NCBI RefSeq assembly: GCF_009758205.1
Contig: NZ_WRXN01000003.1
Span: 310,001 to 374,000 of the forward strand
Direction of reading: 5' to 3'
DNA: 64,000 nucleotides
Source: Chitinophaga tropicalis
GTDB taxonomy: Bacteria; Bacteroidota; Bacteroidia; Chitinophagales; Chitinophagaceae
The position numbers and the translations under genes were made by a program. Below the pieces are notes generated by a model that was given only the letters and a program-made list of their open reading frames with translations, was not told the origin of the DNA and did no database searches. Shown one piece after another: positions 45,663 to 53,657 of this stretch; the first letter of the stretch is position 1; the number at the start of each line of letters is the position of its first letter.

Positions 45663-46325
45663 ATGAGTAAGATCAGGATCATTTTCTGTCTGCTGATTGC
45701 CCTTACCACCGGGTTGCAGGCACAGGATAAACCAAGGTTTTATGATGATGTTCAGACGATTGTGAAGTTTGACAAGATGTATGCTCCACCGGAAAATCCT
45801 ATTCTTTTTATTGGCAGTTCTTCTATCCGGAAATGGGATGACCTGGAAATAACATTTGCAAAGTATGTAGCGATGAACAGGGGAATAGGAGGGGCTGTTA
45901 CGACAGATATTATCCGTTATGCCCCTGACATTATCTTCCCTTATAACCCGCGGGAGATAGTTATTTATGTGGGAGAGAACGACCTTGTTGAAAAAGGTGT
46001 TACGGCAGACAGCATGCTGTTGCGTTTTGACCGGCTATATACGCTGATCAGGAGCAAGTTACCAACCATTCCTATCGTGTACATCTCCATCAAGCCAAGT
46101 CCCAGCAGGGCGCAATATTTTTCAGTGGCCAGGGCTGCCAATGCTTTGATCAAAGAATATATAGGTAACCAGAAGAACATTTCTTTCGTGAATATCTACG
46201 ATGATATGCTGGATAAGGAAAAACAGCCCAGAAAGGAACTGTTTGTGGATGATATGCTGCATATGAATAAAAAGGGGTATGAAATATGGCGTAAGGCCCT
46301 GCAGCCTTACCTCTTAAAGAAGTGA
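45663..46325 (+). CDS. Exported SGNH/GDSL hydrolase
   Basis: Encodes 220 residues: signal peptide (to about 20, GLQAQ), then block I FIGSSSIRKW (nucleophile Ser53), block II NRGIGGAV (Gly74), block III VGENDL (Asn106), and block V VDDMLHMN with the Asp and His of the triad. SGNH enzymes of this type are esterases acting on acetylated glycans or lipids. It is followed 65 bases later by a sugar dehydrogenase gene, which may be co-transcribed. Confidence 0.9.
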   Translation: MSKIRIIFCLLIALTTGLQAQDKPRFYDDVQTIVKFDKMYAPPENPILFIGSSSIRKWDDLEITFAKYVAMNRGIGGAVTTDIIRYAPDIIFPYNPREIVIYVGENDLVEKGVTADSMLLRFDRLYTLIRSKLPTIPIVYISIKPSPSRAQYFSVARAANALIKEYIGNQKNISFVNIYDDMLDKEKQPRKELFVDDMLHMNKKGYEIWRKALQPYLLKK

Positions 46326-46390
46326 CCTCTTCAATAGTGAAGGGCGGGGCATGTCTTTTGTAACAGTTATTATGTAATAAACAAGCTGTT

Positions 46391-47653
46391 ATGAAGTACG
46401 TTACGCTGCTACTTTTAAGTTTATGTAGCCTGTGTGTATATGCGCAGCAGCGAGCAGATCTGCCTGCGCCTTATTCCACCAAATCATATACTAACTACAG
46501 CAATGTTGTTGGCTGGAAAGAGGGAGAGAAACCGGCGGCCCCGGCAGGGTTTACTGTGAACCTTTATGCAGCCGGCTTTCAACATCCCAGGTGGCTTTAT
46601 GTCCTGCCTAACGGTGATCTGCTGGTAGCAGAATCCAATACTAATTTCCCTTTCTTTAAGAAAATAGGCGCGAAGATCGTTGGCGCGGGTAAATCAAATG
46701 ACCTGCGGCATAGCGCTGACCGCATCACCCTGCTACGTGATGCGGACCATAATGGTATACCGGAAATACGTACCACTTTCCTGGCTGGCCTGAACCAGCC
46801 CTTCGGGATGGTGCTGATAGGCAATTACTTCTATGTAGGGAATACAGATGCGTTAGTTCGCTTCCCTTATAAGGAAGGTATGACCAGTATTACTACCCGT
46901 GGGGAAAAAATAGCTGATCTGCCTGCGGGTAAGGTGAACCAGCACTGGACGCGGAACCTGTTAGCCAGTAAGGACGGGTCTAAGATATATATTGCTGTAG
47001 GGTGTGGTACTGATCATGGCGAAAAGGGGATGGACAAGGAAGAAATGAGAGCTAACATCCTGGAAATAAGCCCTGATGGTTCCGGCATGCGGGTATATGC
47101 GTCCGGATTGCGTAATCCTGTTGGTATGGGTTGGGCGCCTGGTACCAATAATCTGTGGACAGTGGTAAATGAGAGGGACAAGCTGGGTAATGATCTTGTA
47201 CCCGATTTCCTGACCCATGTAAAGGAAGGCGGTTTTTACGGATGGCCTTACAGTTATTACGGGCAGCATAAAGATCCCCGTGTACCGGATGCGGCGCCGG
47301 AGCTGGTGAGCAAGGCGATTGTACCGGATGTTCCGCTGGCTGCCCATTCTGCATCGCTGGGAATGGCATTCTATACAGGGAACCTGTTCCCTGAAAAGTA
47401 CCGGAATGGGGTCTTTATTACGCAGCATGGTTCCTGGAACCGTAAACCGGTGTCCGGCTATAAGGTGATCTTTATTCCCTTTAAAAATGGCCGGCCGGCG
47501 GGAGAGCAGGAAGATTTCCTTACTGGTTTTGTGATCAGCGAATCGGGGAAAGTACGCGGCAGACCTGTGGGGATAGCCGTATCCAACCAGGGGCGTTTAT
47601 TCATTACAGATGATAAAACGGACCGTATATGGGTGGTGGATTATGCTAAATGA
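46391..47653 (+). CDS. PQQ-dependent sugar dehydrogenase-like protein
   Basis: Encodes 420 residues: signal peptide (to about 19), then a six-bladed propeller of the GSDH/L-sorbosone dehydrogenase family (FTVNLYAAGFQHPRWLYVLPN, YVGNTDALVRFPY, YASGLRNPVGMGW, DFLTHVKEGGFYGWPY, ITQHGSWNRKPVSGYKV). These periplasmic enzymes oxidise sugars such as sorbosone or soluble glucose with pyrroloquinoline quinone. No PQQ synthesis gene is in the window, so the cofactor source is unknown, as in many Bacteroidota. Confidence 0.9.
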   Translation: MKYVTLLLLSLCSLCVYAQQRADLPAPYSTKSYTNYSNVVGWKEGEKPAAPAGFTVNLYAAGFQHPRWLYVLPNGDLLVAESNTNFPFFKKIGAKIVGAGKSNDLRHSADRITLLRDADHNGIPEIRTTFLAGLNQPFGMVLIGNYFYVGNTDALVRFPYKEGMTSITTRGEKIADLPAGKVNQHWTRNLLASKDGSKIYIAVGCGTDHGEKGMDKEEMRANILEISPDGSGMRVYASGLRNPVGMGWAPGTNNLWTVVNERDKLGNDLVPDFLTHVKEGGFYGWPYSYYGQHKDPRVPDAAPELVSKAIVPDVPLAAHSASLGMAFYTGNLFPEKYRNGVFITQHGSWNRKPVSGYKVIFIPFKNGRPAGEQEDFLTGFVISESGKVRGRPVGIAVSNQGRLFITDDKTDRIWVVDYAK

Positions 47654-47773
47654 TCAGCTGCAATGCCCCAGCGCCATATAGATAATGATAAATACCACGA
47701 TGGTGCCCAGGCAGCCGCCGCCTAATTTCTTTGCGCCGTAGGCCGCGATGAGGAAACGGAAGAATTTGTTCAT
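47654..47773 (-). CDS. 39-residue membrane microprotein
   Basis: Encodes 39 residues, start at the ATG complementary to 47771-47773 and stop directly at the end of the convergent dehydrogenase gene. The sequence opens with a basic amphipathic helix (MNKFFRFLIAAYGAKKLGGG) and has one membrane helix (CLGTIVVFIIIYMALGH). The AKKLGGGC[LF]GT segment is one I have seen in many short Bacteroidota proteins. Function unknown. Confidence 0.65.
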   Translation of the reverse strand: MNKFFRFLIAAYGAKKLGGGCLGTIVVFIIIYMALGHCS

Positions 47774-47803
47774 ATGCGATATGTTGTTTGATGTGGAGGT
47801 GAT

Positions 47804-48091
47804 TTATTCGTATATCCGCAATCTGTTACGTAGTATGTCTATCTCTGCCTGCATCCGTTTCACTTTATCCAGCAGCTGGCGGATCACATCTATACCTTCT
47901 GTGTTGATGCCCATATCATGATGCCAGCGGGTATATATTTCCAGTTCCTGCAGTTGTGCTGTGCTGATAAACGGGGCTCCTTCAACGACAGTTACTTCTA
48001 TCAGTCCTTCATCTGCCAGGGAGTGAACGAATGATACATCAATTTCGTGTATGGTGCAATATTGTGAGATTGCTATCAGTTCTGTTTGCAT
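47804..48091 (-). CDS. cbpM: Chaperone modulator CbpM
   Basis: Encodes 95 residues, a MerR-like fold: a degenerate HTH (AISQYCTIHEIDVSFVHSLADEGLIEV), then LQELEIYTRWHHDMGINTEGIDVI and a coiled-coil end (LLDKVKRMQAEIDILRNRLR). CbpM binds and inhibits its DnaJ partner CbpA. It lies 10 bases downstream of the DnaJ gene on the same strand. Confidence 0.9.
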   Translation of the reverse strand: MQTELIAISQYCTIHEIDVSFVHSLADEGLIEVTVVEGAPFISTAQLQELEIYTRWHHDMGINTEGIDVIRQLLDKVKRMQAEIDILRNRLRIYE

Positions 48092-48101
48092 ATAAAGGGT
48101 T

Positions 48102-48998
48102 TTAACGTGATGATTGAGCCAGTTTCCTGAACAGTTCTTTTTGTTCTTCGGTTAATCCGGAAGGTAGTTTTACCTGGTAGGTGATGATAAGATCGCCGAA
48201 GGAGCCTTCCTGTTTGTAGACGGGGAAGCCTTTGTTTTTCAGTCGCACTTTGGTGCCGTTCTGTGTTTCCGGTTTTACCTTCAGTTTTACTTTCCCGTCA
48301 AGCGTGTCTGCCATGACCTCTCCGCCCAGGACGGCCGTATACAGGTCTATTTCCATGTTGGCGTAGAGGTCATTATCCATTCTTGTGAAATTGGGGTCAT
48401 CGCTGATAACAAATGTAATATAGAGGTCACCGTTAGGTCCTCCGTTCATGCCCGGGGCTCCGTGCCCGGTAAGCCTGATAACCTGGCCGTCGGCAATACC
48501 TGCAGGTACAGTGATGCGCACCTGTTTGCCATTGATATTCAGTGTATGCTGCCGCGTGTGGGCGGCGTCCCGCAGGCTTACATGGAGTTCAGCGTTATAG
48601 TCCTGTCCGCGGAACTTACCTGTGTTGCGGCCTGCTCTGCGGCTACCGAACAGGGATTCAAAGAAGTCGGAGAAATGTTCTTCAGAGAAATTGCCATAAT
48701 CGCCTGAAAACTCCTGTTGCGGTCCGTAGCCGGCATTTCCCCGTTGTTGCCTGGCTTGTTCAAACTGGTCTGCATGTTGCCAGTGCTCTCCATATTCATC
48801 GTATTTCTTACGTTTTTCCGGATCGCTCAGTACTTCATTTGCTTCGTTGATCTGCTGGAATTTGAGATGTGCTTCTTTATCGTCAGGGTTCATATCCGGG
48901 TGATGTTTCCTGGCCAGCTTCCGGTATGCCTTTTTGATGTCTTCCTGGGACGCTTTCTTATCGACTCCCAGTATTTTATAATAATCTATGAAAGCCAT
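48102..48998 (-). CDS. cbpA: DnaJ-type co-chaperone (CbpA-like)
   Basis: Encodes 298 residues: J domain (about 1-70) with HPD at 33-35, a Gly/Phe and Gln-rich linker with [10 protein letters not shown] and [15 protein letters not shown], and the DnaJ C-terminal substrate-binding domains ([20 protein letters not shown] to the end) without a zinc-finger region. That layout, plus the following CbpM gene, identifies the curved-DNA-binding/CbpA class, which stimulates DnaK. Confidence 0.92.
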   Translation of the reverse strand: MAFIDYYKILGVDKKASQEDIKKAYRKLARKHHPDMNPDDKEAHLKFQQINEANEVLSDPEKRKKYDEYGEHWQHADQFEQARQQRGNAGYGPQQEFSGDYGNFSEEHFSDFFESLFGSRRAGRNTGKFRGQDYNAELHVSLRDAAHTRQHTLNINGKQVRITVPAGIADGQVIRLTGHGAPGMNGGPNGDLYITFVISDDPNFTRMDNDLYANMEIDLYTAVLGGEVMADTLDGKVKLKVKPETQNGTKVRLKNKGFPVYKQEGSFGDLIITYQVKLPSGLTEEQKELFRKLAQSSR

Positions 48999-49034
48999 AT
49001 GCGTTAGGTATGTTATCCGTTATTGCACAAAATC

Positions 49035-49067
49035 TTTGCCATCTGTGTGTAAATATTATTATATTTG
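49035..49067 (+). promoter_or_regulatory. Bacteroidota -33/-7 promoter
   Basis: TTTG at 49035-49038 and TATATTTG at 49060-49067 are separated by 21 bases, matching both boxes of the Bacteroidota primary promoter. Transcription would start near 49074 and lead into the 49100-52119 gene set. Confidence 0.65.
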
Positions 49068-49099
49068 AGACTTAACCTAAAAAACACTATCCCTTAGAC

Positions 49100-49570
49100 A
49101 TGACGACAAATCCCTTATCCCGGCCCGCTCCGGGAATTATCACTGTAACACCCAGATCTGAAGCCCGTATCAAAACACAGAGCATAAGACTGCTTTCTTC
49201 CGGACTTGATGGAGGTTTACTGACAACTAAAGCGCCTTTGGTATCTTTACGTCAGTCCAGTGATTTTTACAGCTGTTATGATGTAAGTATCCATATGTAC
49301 CTGCCGGACCATGCGAGGAACTTAAGACTGGAACAGGATATTTCCAATGCGGGGACGATAGATATTGAGAATGGTCCGATAGAAGTAAGGGAGATCAATA
49401 TTGCTTACGATAATCCTGCGGAACATCCTGAGTTATACGCATATTCGCTCTGGGCTCTCAATTTCAGGTATTGTGTGGAGGGAAGGGAACTGCCGGCTAT
49501 ACGGGTGCGTTATATCATCGGTGACCCGGAAACCACGCATGGTACTGTTACCAGCGTAGAGAAGACCTGA
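49100..49570 (+). CDS. Hypothetical 156-residue protein leading a two-component operon
   Basis: Encodes 156 residues without signal or membrane helix. It looks beta-rich (ITVTPRSEARIKTQSIRLLSS, IHMYLPDHARNLRLEQDISN, LWALNFRYCVEGRELPAIRVRYIIGD). I know no family. It starts right behind a good promoter and ends 4 bases before the kinase gene, so it may be part of the signalling unit. Confidence 0.6.
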   Translation: MTTNPLSRPAPGIITVTPRSEARIKTQSIRLLSSGLDGGLLTTKAPLVSLRQSSDFYSCYDVSIHMYLPDHARNLRLEQDISNAGTIDIENGPIEVREINIAYDNPAEHPELYAYSLWALNFRYCVEGRELPAIRVRYIIGDPETTHGTVTSVEKT

Positions 49571-49574
49571 TTAC

Positions 49575-51404
49575 ATGAGAAAACTTGTACTACTTCTGCT
49601 GTTCTTTACGGGCAGCACTCATCTTTTTATGGCAAGGGCTCAGAAGGTATATCTTTCGCCCGCCCTTCACGAACTGATTGCAAGCCAGTGCCTGGTTTGC
49701 AATCAGTCTGCCGAAAGAACAGACAGCCAGCTTGCAGTAAATTTCCACCGCTGTCATGAGGCATTGAACAATGGGAACCTTGATGAAGGTTTTAAATATG
49801 CGGCAACCATCACAGCGGCCGCAGACAGCAATTCCCTTGCGCCGATATTACTTACTACGCGCTTTCTTAAAGCCAAGGTGCTTTATTATAAAAGTCTTAA
49901 TAACGAGGCGTTATCCGAATATTACAAGCTGATACGGATATCTTCGCTCAACCAGTCTATCCTTTCCAGTATCTATCCCAACATTGCTGAGATCTATATA
50001 GAGCAGGGGGCTTTCAAGACAGCTCTTGCCTACCTGGATACGGTACAGCACCGTTTCTTCCACCTGTATGAACCATCTGTGAGCAGGAAGATACTTAACA
50101 ATACGGGCGTGTGTCTTATTCACCTGAAGCGTTATAAAGAGGCGGAGGACTACTTTGACAAAAGTATTGCCATTGCTGCAGCGCTGAAGGACACTACTGC
50201 GCTTACCAATACTTACCTGAACGTGGCTATCCGTTATGATGAGCAGGATATGTATGCCCAGGCCAGGAACTATTTTGAGAAGGCGCTTGCCCTGGTCAGC
50301 AAATCGAGCGACCTGGTAAGCCAGAGTAAGGTCTATGTCAGCCTTGCTTCTTTTGAGGAGCGTTATGGCCGGCTGGAGCAAGCGCTGGAATACCGTAAAA
50401 CATATGAGCGGCTGGAAAAGGAGATAGCAGACAGGGACAATGTATGGGCAATGGCGGAACAGGATAAGAAAATAGCGGTACAGCAGCAGGAGTACCGGGT
50501 ACAGCTTCTGCAGAAGGAGAACCGTTTACGTGAAGCTGAGCTGAGTAAAAGGAAGTGGCAACGTAATATGTCACTTATACTGGCTATACTGTTCTTCTCG
50601 TTCTCCGGTTTTATTTATGTTGCTTACCGGCAGAAGAATAAACGTAACCGTATTATTGCTGAGCAGAAGGATAAGCTGGAGCTGCTGAACCAGACGAAAG
50701 ACCAGCTGTTCTCTATTGTGGCCCATGATCTGCGATCGCCGGTACATCATCTGAAGATCAACCTGTCCTATCTGAAAGAATCGCTTTCACAGAACAGGAT
50801 CCGTGAAGCTACTTCTCTTTCGGAGAACATTGAAAAGATCTCTGACAATACATATGCGTTACTGAATAATCTTTTGTACTGGGCGCTCGGCCAAACCGGG
50901 CAGCTGAGCCTGCGCCGGGAGAAGCTGGACCTGCGGCCTGTTATAGAGCAGGTTTGTTATGATTTCAATTCTATAGCCGCGCTGAAGAGGATCAGTATTG
51001 TTAACCAGGTGCCCGGGGGAATAAATTTTTATGCGGACATTAATTCCATCAAGATAGTTTTCCGTAACCTGCTGGATAACGCTATCAAATATACGCACGT
51101 GAACGGAACGATCACTTTTTCTGCACGTGTTACAGGCGATATGTGCGAGGTGACGGTGCAGGATACGGGTATGGGGATGGATGAGCGCATAATCAAAGCC
51201 ATTCAGCAGAATGAATCCAGGCGTATACAACAGGATACGGGAGGAAACAGGAGTACGGGGCTGGGATTGTGGCTTGTGAAGAATATGTCAGAGAAGAACG
51301 GGGGCAGCCTGCAGATCAGCAGCGTAAGCGGACAGGGGACCAGTGTGGTGATTTCCTTACCGGTAAAAGAACAATATGAAGGACCTGAAGGTACTTATTC
51401 TTGA
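49575..51404 (+). CDS. TPR sensor histidine kinase
   Basis: Encodes 609 residues: signal peptide (to about 22), TPR repeats (about 60-290) outside the membrane, a coiled coil, one membrane helix (about 332-351), and a HisKA/HATPase kinase: His384 in IVAHDLRSP, N-box RNLLDNAIKY 497-506, G1 DTGMG 530-534 and G2 TGLGL 561-565. The extracytoplasmic TPRs suggest sensing of a protein or peptide. Its 3' end overlaps the LytTR regulator gene by 29 bases, so the two are co-translated partners. Confidence 0.94.
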   Translation: MRKLVLLLLFFTGSTHLFMARAQKVYLSPALHELIASQCLVCNQSAERTDSQLAVNFHRCHEALNNGNLDEGFKYAATITAAADSNSLAPILLTTRFLKAKVLYYKSLNNEALSEYYKLIRISSLNQSILSSIYPNIAEIYIEQGAFKTALAYLDTVQHRFFHLYEPSVSRKILNNTGVCLIHLKRYKEAEDYFDKSIAIAAALKDTTALTNTYLNVAIRYDEQDMYAQARNYFEKALALVSKSSDLVSQSKVYVSLASFEERYGRLEQALEYRKTYERLEKEIADRDNVWAMAEQDKKIAVQQQEYRVQLLQKENRLREAELSKRKWQRNMSLILAILFFSFSGFIYVAYRQKNKRNRIIAEQKDKLELLNQTKDQLFSIVAHDLRSPVHHLKINLSYLKESLSQNRIREATSLSENIEKISDNTYALLNNLLYWALGQTGQLSLRREKLDLRPVIEQVCYDFNSIAALKRISIVNQVPGGINFYADINSIKIVFRNLLDNAIKYTHVNGTITFSARVTGDMCEVTVQDTGMGMDERIIKAIQQNESRRIQQDTGGNRSTGLGLWLVKNMSEKNGGSLQISSVSGQGTSVVISLPVKEQYEGPEGTYS

Positions 51405-52119
51405 AGACAGTCCTGATGAAGCAACGTTCCTGGAATCGCTGCTGCGTAAGCTGGGGTGTACGGATCTGCGTATTACCAATACACTGGAGCATGCCGTTGC
51501 CGCCTATACGGAGGATATTCCGGACATCTGCATCATTGATATTTACCTGGGGGATAAGCCGGAGGGGATACTCTTTGCCGAAGAGATCAATACCCAGCAA
51601 CAGAAAAGACCTTTTGTATTCCTGACCAGCGCTACGGATACCACTACTTTCCGCCTGGCCAAGCTGACCACGCCTTACAGTTACCTGCTAAAGCCTTATA
51701 ACCCGCTGGAGCTGCAATATGCCATAGAGCTGGCCCTTACCAGGTTCAGGCAGGAGACGGCGCCGCCGGAAGCGCCTGCAGCGACTGCTCCTGCCGATGA
51801 TACTCTTTTCATTAAAAAGGGGAACCTGTTGCAGCGGATCAGGATAGATGATATTATATATATAGAAGTGGATGGTAAATACAGTAAAGTAGTATGCCAT
51901 TCGGAGAAGTTTGTGATCCAGCAATCCCTGAAGGACCTGCAGGGGCAGTTGCCTTCTGCCCAGTTTTCACGTGTGCACAGGAACTATATTGTAAACCTGA
52001 AGGAAGTGACCCGTATCAATACCTTTAATAATGAGATATTTCTGAAAGACGGCAGCTCTCTCTTTTTCAGCCGCAGGTACATCGATGTTTTTTTACAGGC
52101 TTTTAAGATATTCCGTTAG
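51376..52119 (+). CDS. LytTR-family response regulator
   Basis: Encodes 247 residues: receiver domain (1-120) with Asp55 in CIIDIYLG, then a Pro/Ala linker and a LytTR DNA-binding domain (about 145-247; IDDIIYIEVDGKYSKVVCHSEKFVIQ, then FSRVHRNYIVNLKEV). Phosphorylation by the overlapping upstream kinase should activate DNA binding. Terminated by the hairpin at 52127-52155. Confidence 0.94.
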   Translation: MKDLKVLILEDSPDEATFLESLLRKLGCTDLRITNTLEHAVAAYTEDIPDICIIDIYLGDKPEGILFAEEINTQQQKRPFVFLTSATDTTTFRLAKLTTPYSYLLKPYNPLELQYAIELALTRFRQETAPPEAPAATAPADDTLFIKKGNLLQRIRIDDIIYIEVDGKYSKVVCHSEKFVIQQSLKDLQGQLPSAQFSRVHRNYIVNLKEVTRINTFNNEIFLKDGSSLFFSRRYIDVFLQAFKIFR

Positions 52120-52126
52120 AAAGAAA

Positions 52127-52155
52127 AAGGAATGCCCGTCTGAAAGGCATTCCTT
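52127..52155 (+). terminator. Terminator of the kinase/regulator operon
   Basis: AAGGAATGCC, 9-base loop, GGCATTCCTT: perfect 10-bp stem. Confidence 0.75.
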
Positions 52156-52392
52156 GGAGGTTTAGGGCTAACCTGGGGTCTGAGGAGAATGAAATGAGAG
52201 GCCATATCCTATTAAATAATCCAAATCTGTGATGTAAATATCGGATCGGTGGTATAGCTGATGGTCATAAATGGCATAAGACGAGCATGCAGGGAATAAG
52301 TGGTAGGATATGGGGTATAAACGACGGAAGGAATAAAAGGTTAATTTTGATGCTGGTATTAATTGTGATGTTAAAGGCATTAATTGTTTAGT

Positions 52393-53547
52393 ATGGAATT
52401 AACTTATGAATCAACATATCAGGCGGCTGCCAAGGTGGCTGACAGCATAGCAGCTCATTTCTCCAAGCATCTTGAAATTGCGTCTGAAGCGGGTGAAGAA
52501 GACCTGGCCACTGCACCTAATGCGAGAGTGGTGGAGAAGATCATAGATGTAGCTTTCTGGGCCAGCCTCCGCAGGGAAGAGGGGATACCTATCAGGATCT
52601 CACTGGCATTCCTGCATCCCTGCCAGGCGGGCAAGCCCCTGTTGTTTGCGCAGCGCCTGCCCCTGGATGCCCGTACCCTTACCAAGCTGGCTCCCGGTGT
52701 GGAAAGGGCTGGTATTCATGTAGGTGTATGGCATGAAGGGGATAACCTGTATATATGGGGTACTACCCTGAAGCTTCCCAATTACTGTTTTGTGCTGGAT
52801 GTGCCGGAGCCGGGATTGCTGGTAGTGAAGCACCGCCGGATAATCGGACTGGGAAAATTTGCCAATGTGGCGATGCTGCGGGGGGACCAGGTGAAGATGG
52901 TGGACGAAAGCAGCGGGCTGCTGCCGGATACGCCGGATATACTCAGTTCCCTGCTGGGTATCAGCGCTACAGCTGTATGGAACGATCCTGTTAACGTACT
53001 GATCCAGATAGCTGTTTCCATGCGTTCTCATAAAAGGGGAGGTATCCTGCTGGTAGTGCCTTCCTGTACCAATCACTGGAAGGAATCTATCATCCACCCG
53101 CTTCAGTACCAGGTATATCCTGCTTTTTCCGGGGTAGCTGACCTTATCCGGCAGGAAGGCAATAACAGGAATGTGACGGAAATATTCTGGCAGAATGCGC
53201 TGAGGAGAGAGGTGGAGAATATTACGGGGCTGACGGCGGTAGATGGGGCTACCGTTATAAACGACAAACACGAACTGCTTACTTTTGGCGCTAAAATAAC
53301 CCGCGCCAGCTGGTCTACACAAATAGAACAGGTACTGATGATGGAACCTGTTGTTGGAGGTACGCCGGTGCTTATACATCCCTCTTCCATTGGCGGGACA
53401 CGGCATCTTTCTGCCGCGCAATTTGTTCATGATCAGAAAGATGCGATAGCGCTGGTGGCTTCACAGGACGGGTATTTCACTGTTTTTTCCTGGTCGGAAC
53501 AGGCGGGGCTGGTGCAGGCCCACCGGATAGATATCCTGCTTTTATAG
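52393..53547 (+). CDS. DAC-like sensor protein (DACNV type)
   Basis: From the ATG at 52393 it encodes 384 residues, soluble. The C-terminal part carries two motifs of the diadenylate-cyclase (DisA-N/DAC) fold: DGATVI (Asp284-Gly285-Ala286) and GGTRHLSAAQF (Arg337, His338, Ala341). DAC enzymes have DGA and RHR and make cyclic di-AMP. Here the arginine after His is Leu, and an N-terminal domain of about 270 residues replaces the usual partners. This matches the 'probable sensor domain DACNV' class described in nucleotide-signalling and conflict systems. Whether it makes, binds or ignores nucleotides is open. No effector gene is adjacent. Confidence 0.75.
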   Translation: MELTYESTYQAAAKVADSIAAHFSKHLEIASEAGEEDLATAPNARVVEKIIDVAFWASLRREEGIPIRISLAFLHPCQAGKPLLFAQRLPLDARTLTKLAPGVERAGIHVGVWHEGDNLYIWGTTLKLPNYCFVLDVPEPGLLVVKHRRIIGLGKFANVAMLRGDQVKMVDESSGLLPDTPDILSSLLGISATAVWNDPVNVLIQIAVSMRSHKRGGILLVVPSCTNHWKESIIHPLQYQVYPAFSGVADLIRQEGNNRNVTEIFWQNALRREVENITGLTAVDGATVINDKHELLTFGAKITRASWSTQIEQVLMMEPVVGGTPVLIHPSSIGGTRHLSAAQFVHDQKDAIALVASQDGYFTVFSWSEQAGLVQAHRIDILLL

Positions 53548-53583
53548 CCTAAAGTTTCCGCTTTGCGTAAATCAATTTCCCGA

Positions 53584-53596
53584 ATGCGTAACGCAT
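53584..53596. promoter_or_regulatory. Palindrome upstream of the TonB receptor
   Basis: ATGCGT-A-ACGCAT, perfect 6-bp arms, 17 bases before the -7 element at 53613; position fits an operator. It does not look like a Fur box. Confidence 0.35.
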
Positions 53597-53612
53597 CCTC
53601 ACGAGGTGGGGA

Positions 53613-53620
53613 TAAATTTG
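53613..53620 (+). promoter_or_regulatory. Bacteroidota -7 element (TAAATTTG)
   Basis: TAAATTTG fits TAnnTTTG, 37 bases before the ATG at 53658; no -33 TTTG at the normal distance. Confidence 0.4.
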
Positions 53621-53657
53621 CGGCGAAATTGATTTACCTACATTGTATAGACTAAAA

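Noticed and set aside
52384-52392. TTG start for the DAC-like gene
   Set aside because: An ATG nine bases on is the more usual start.
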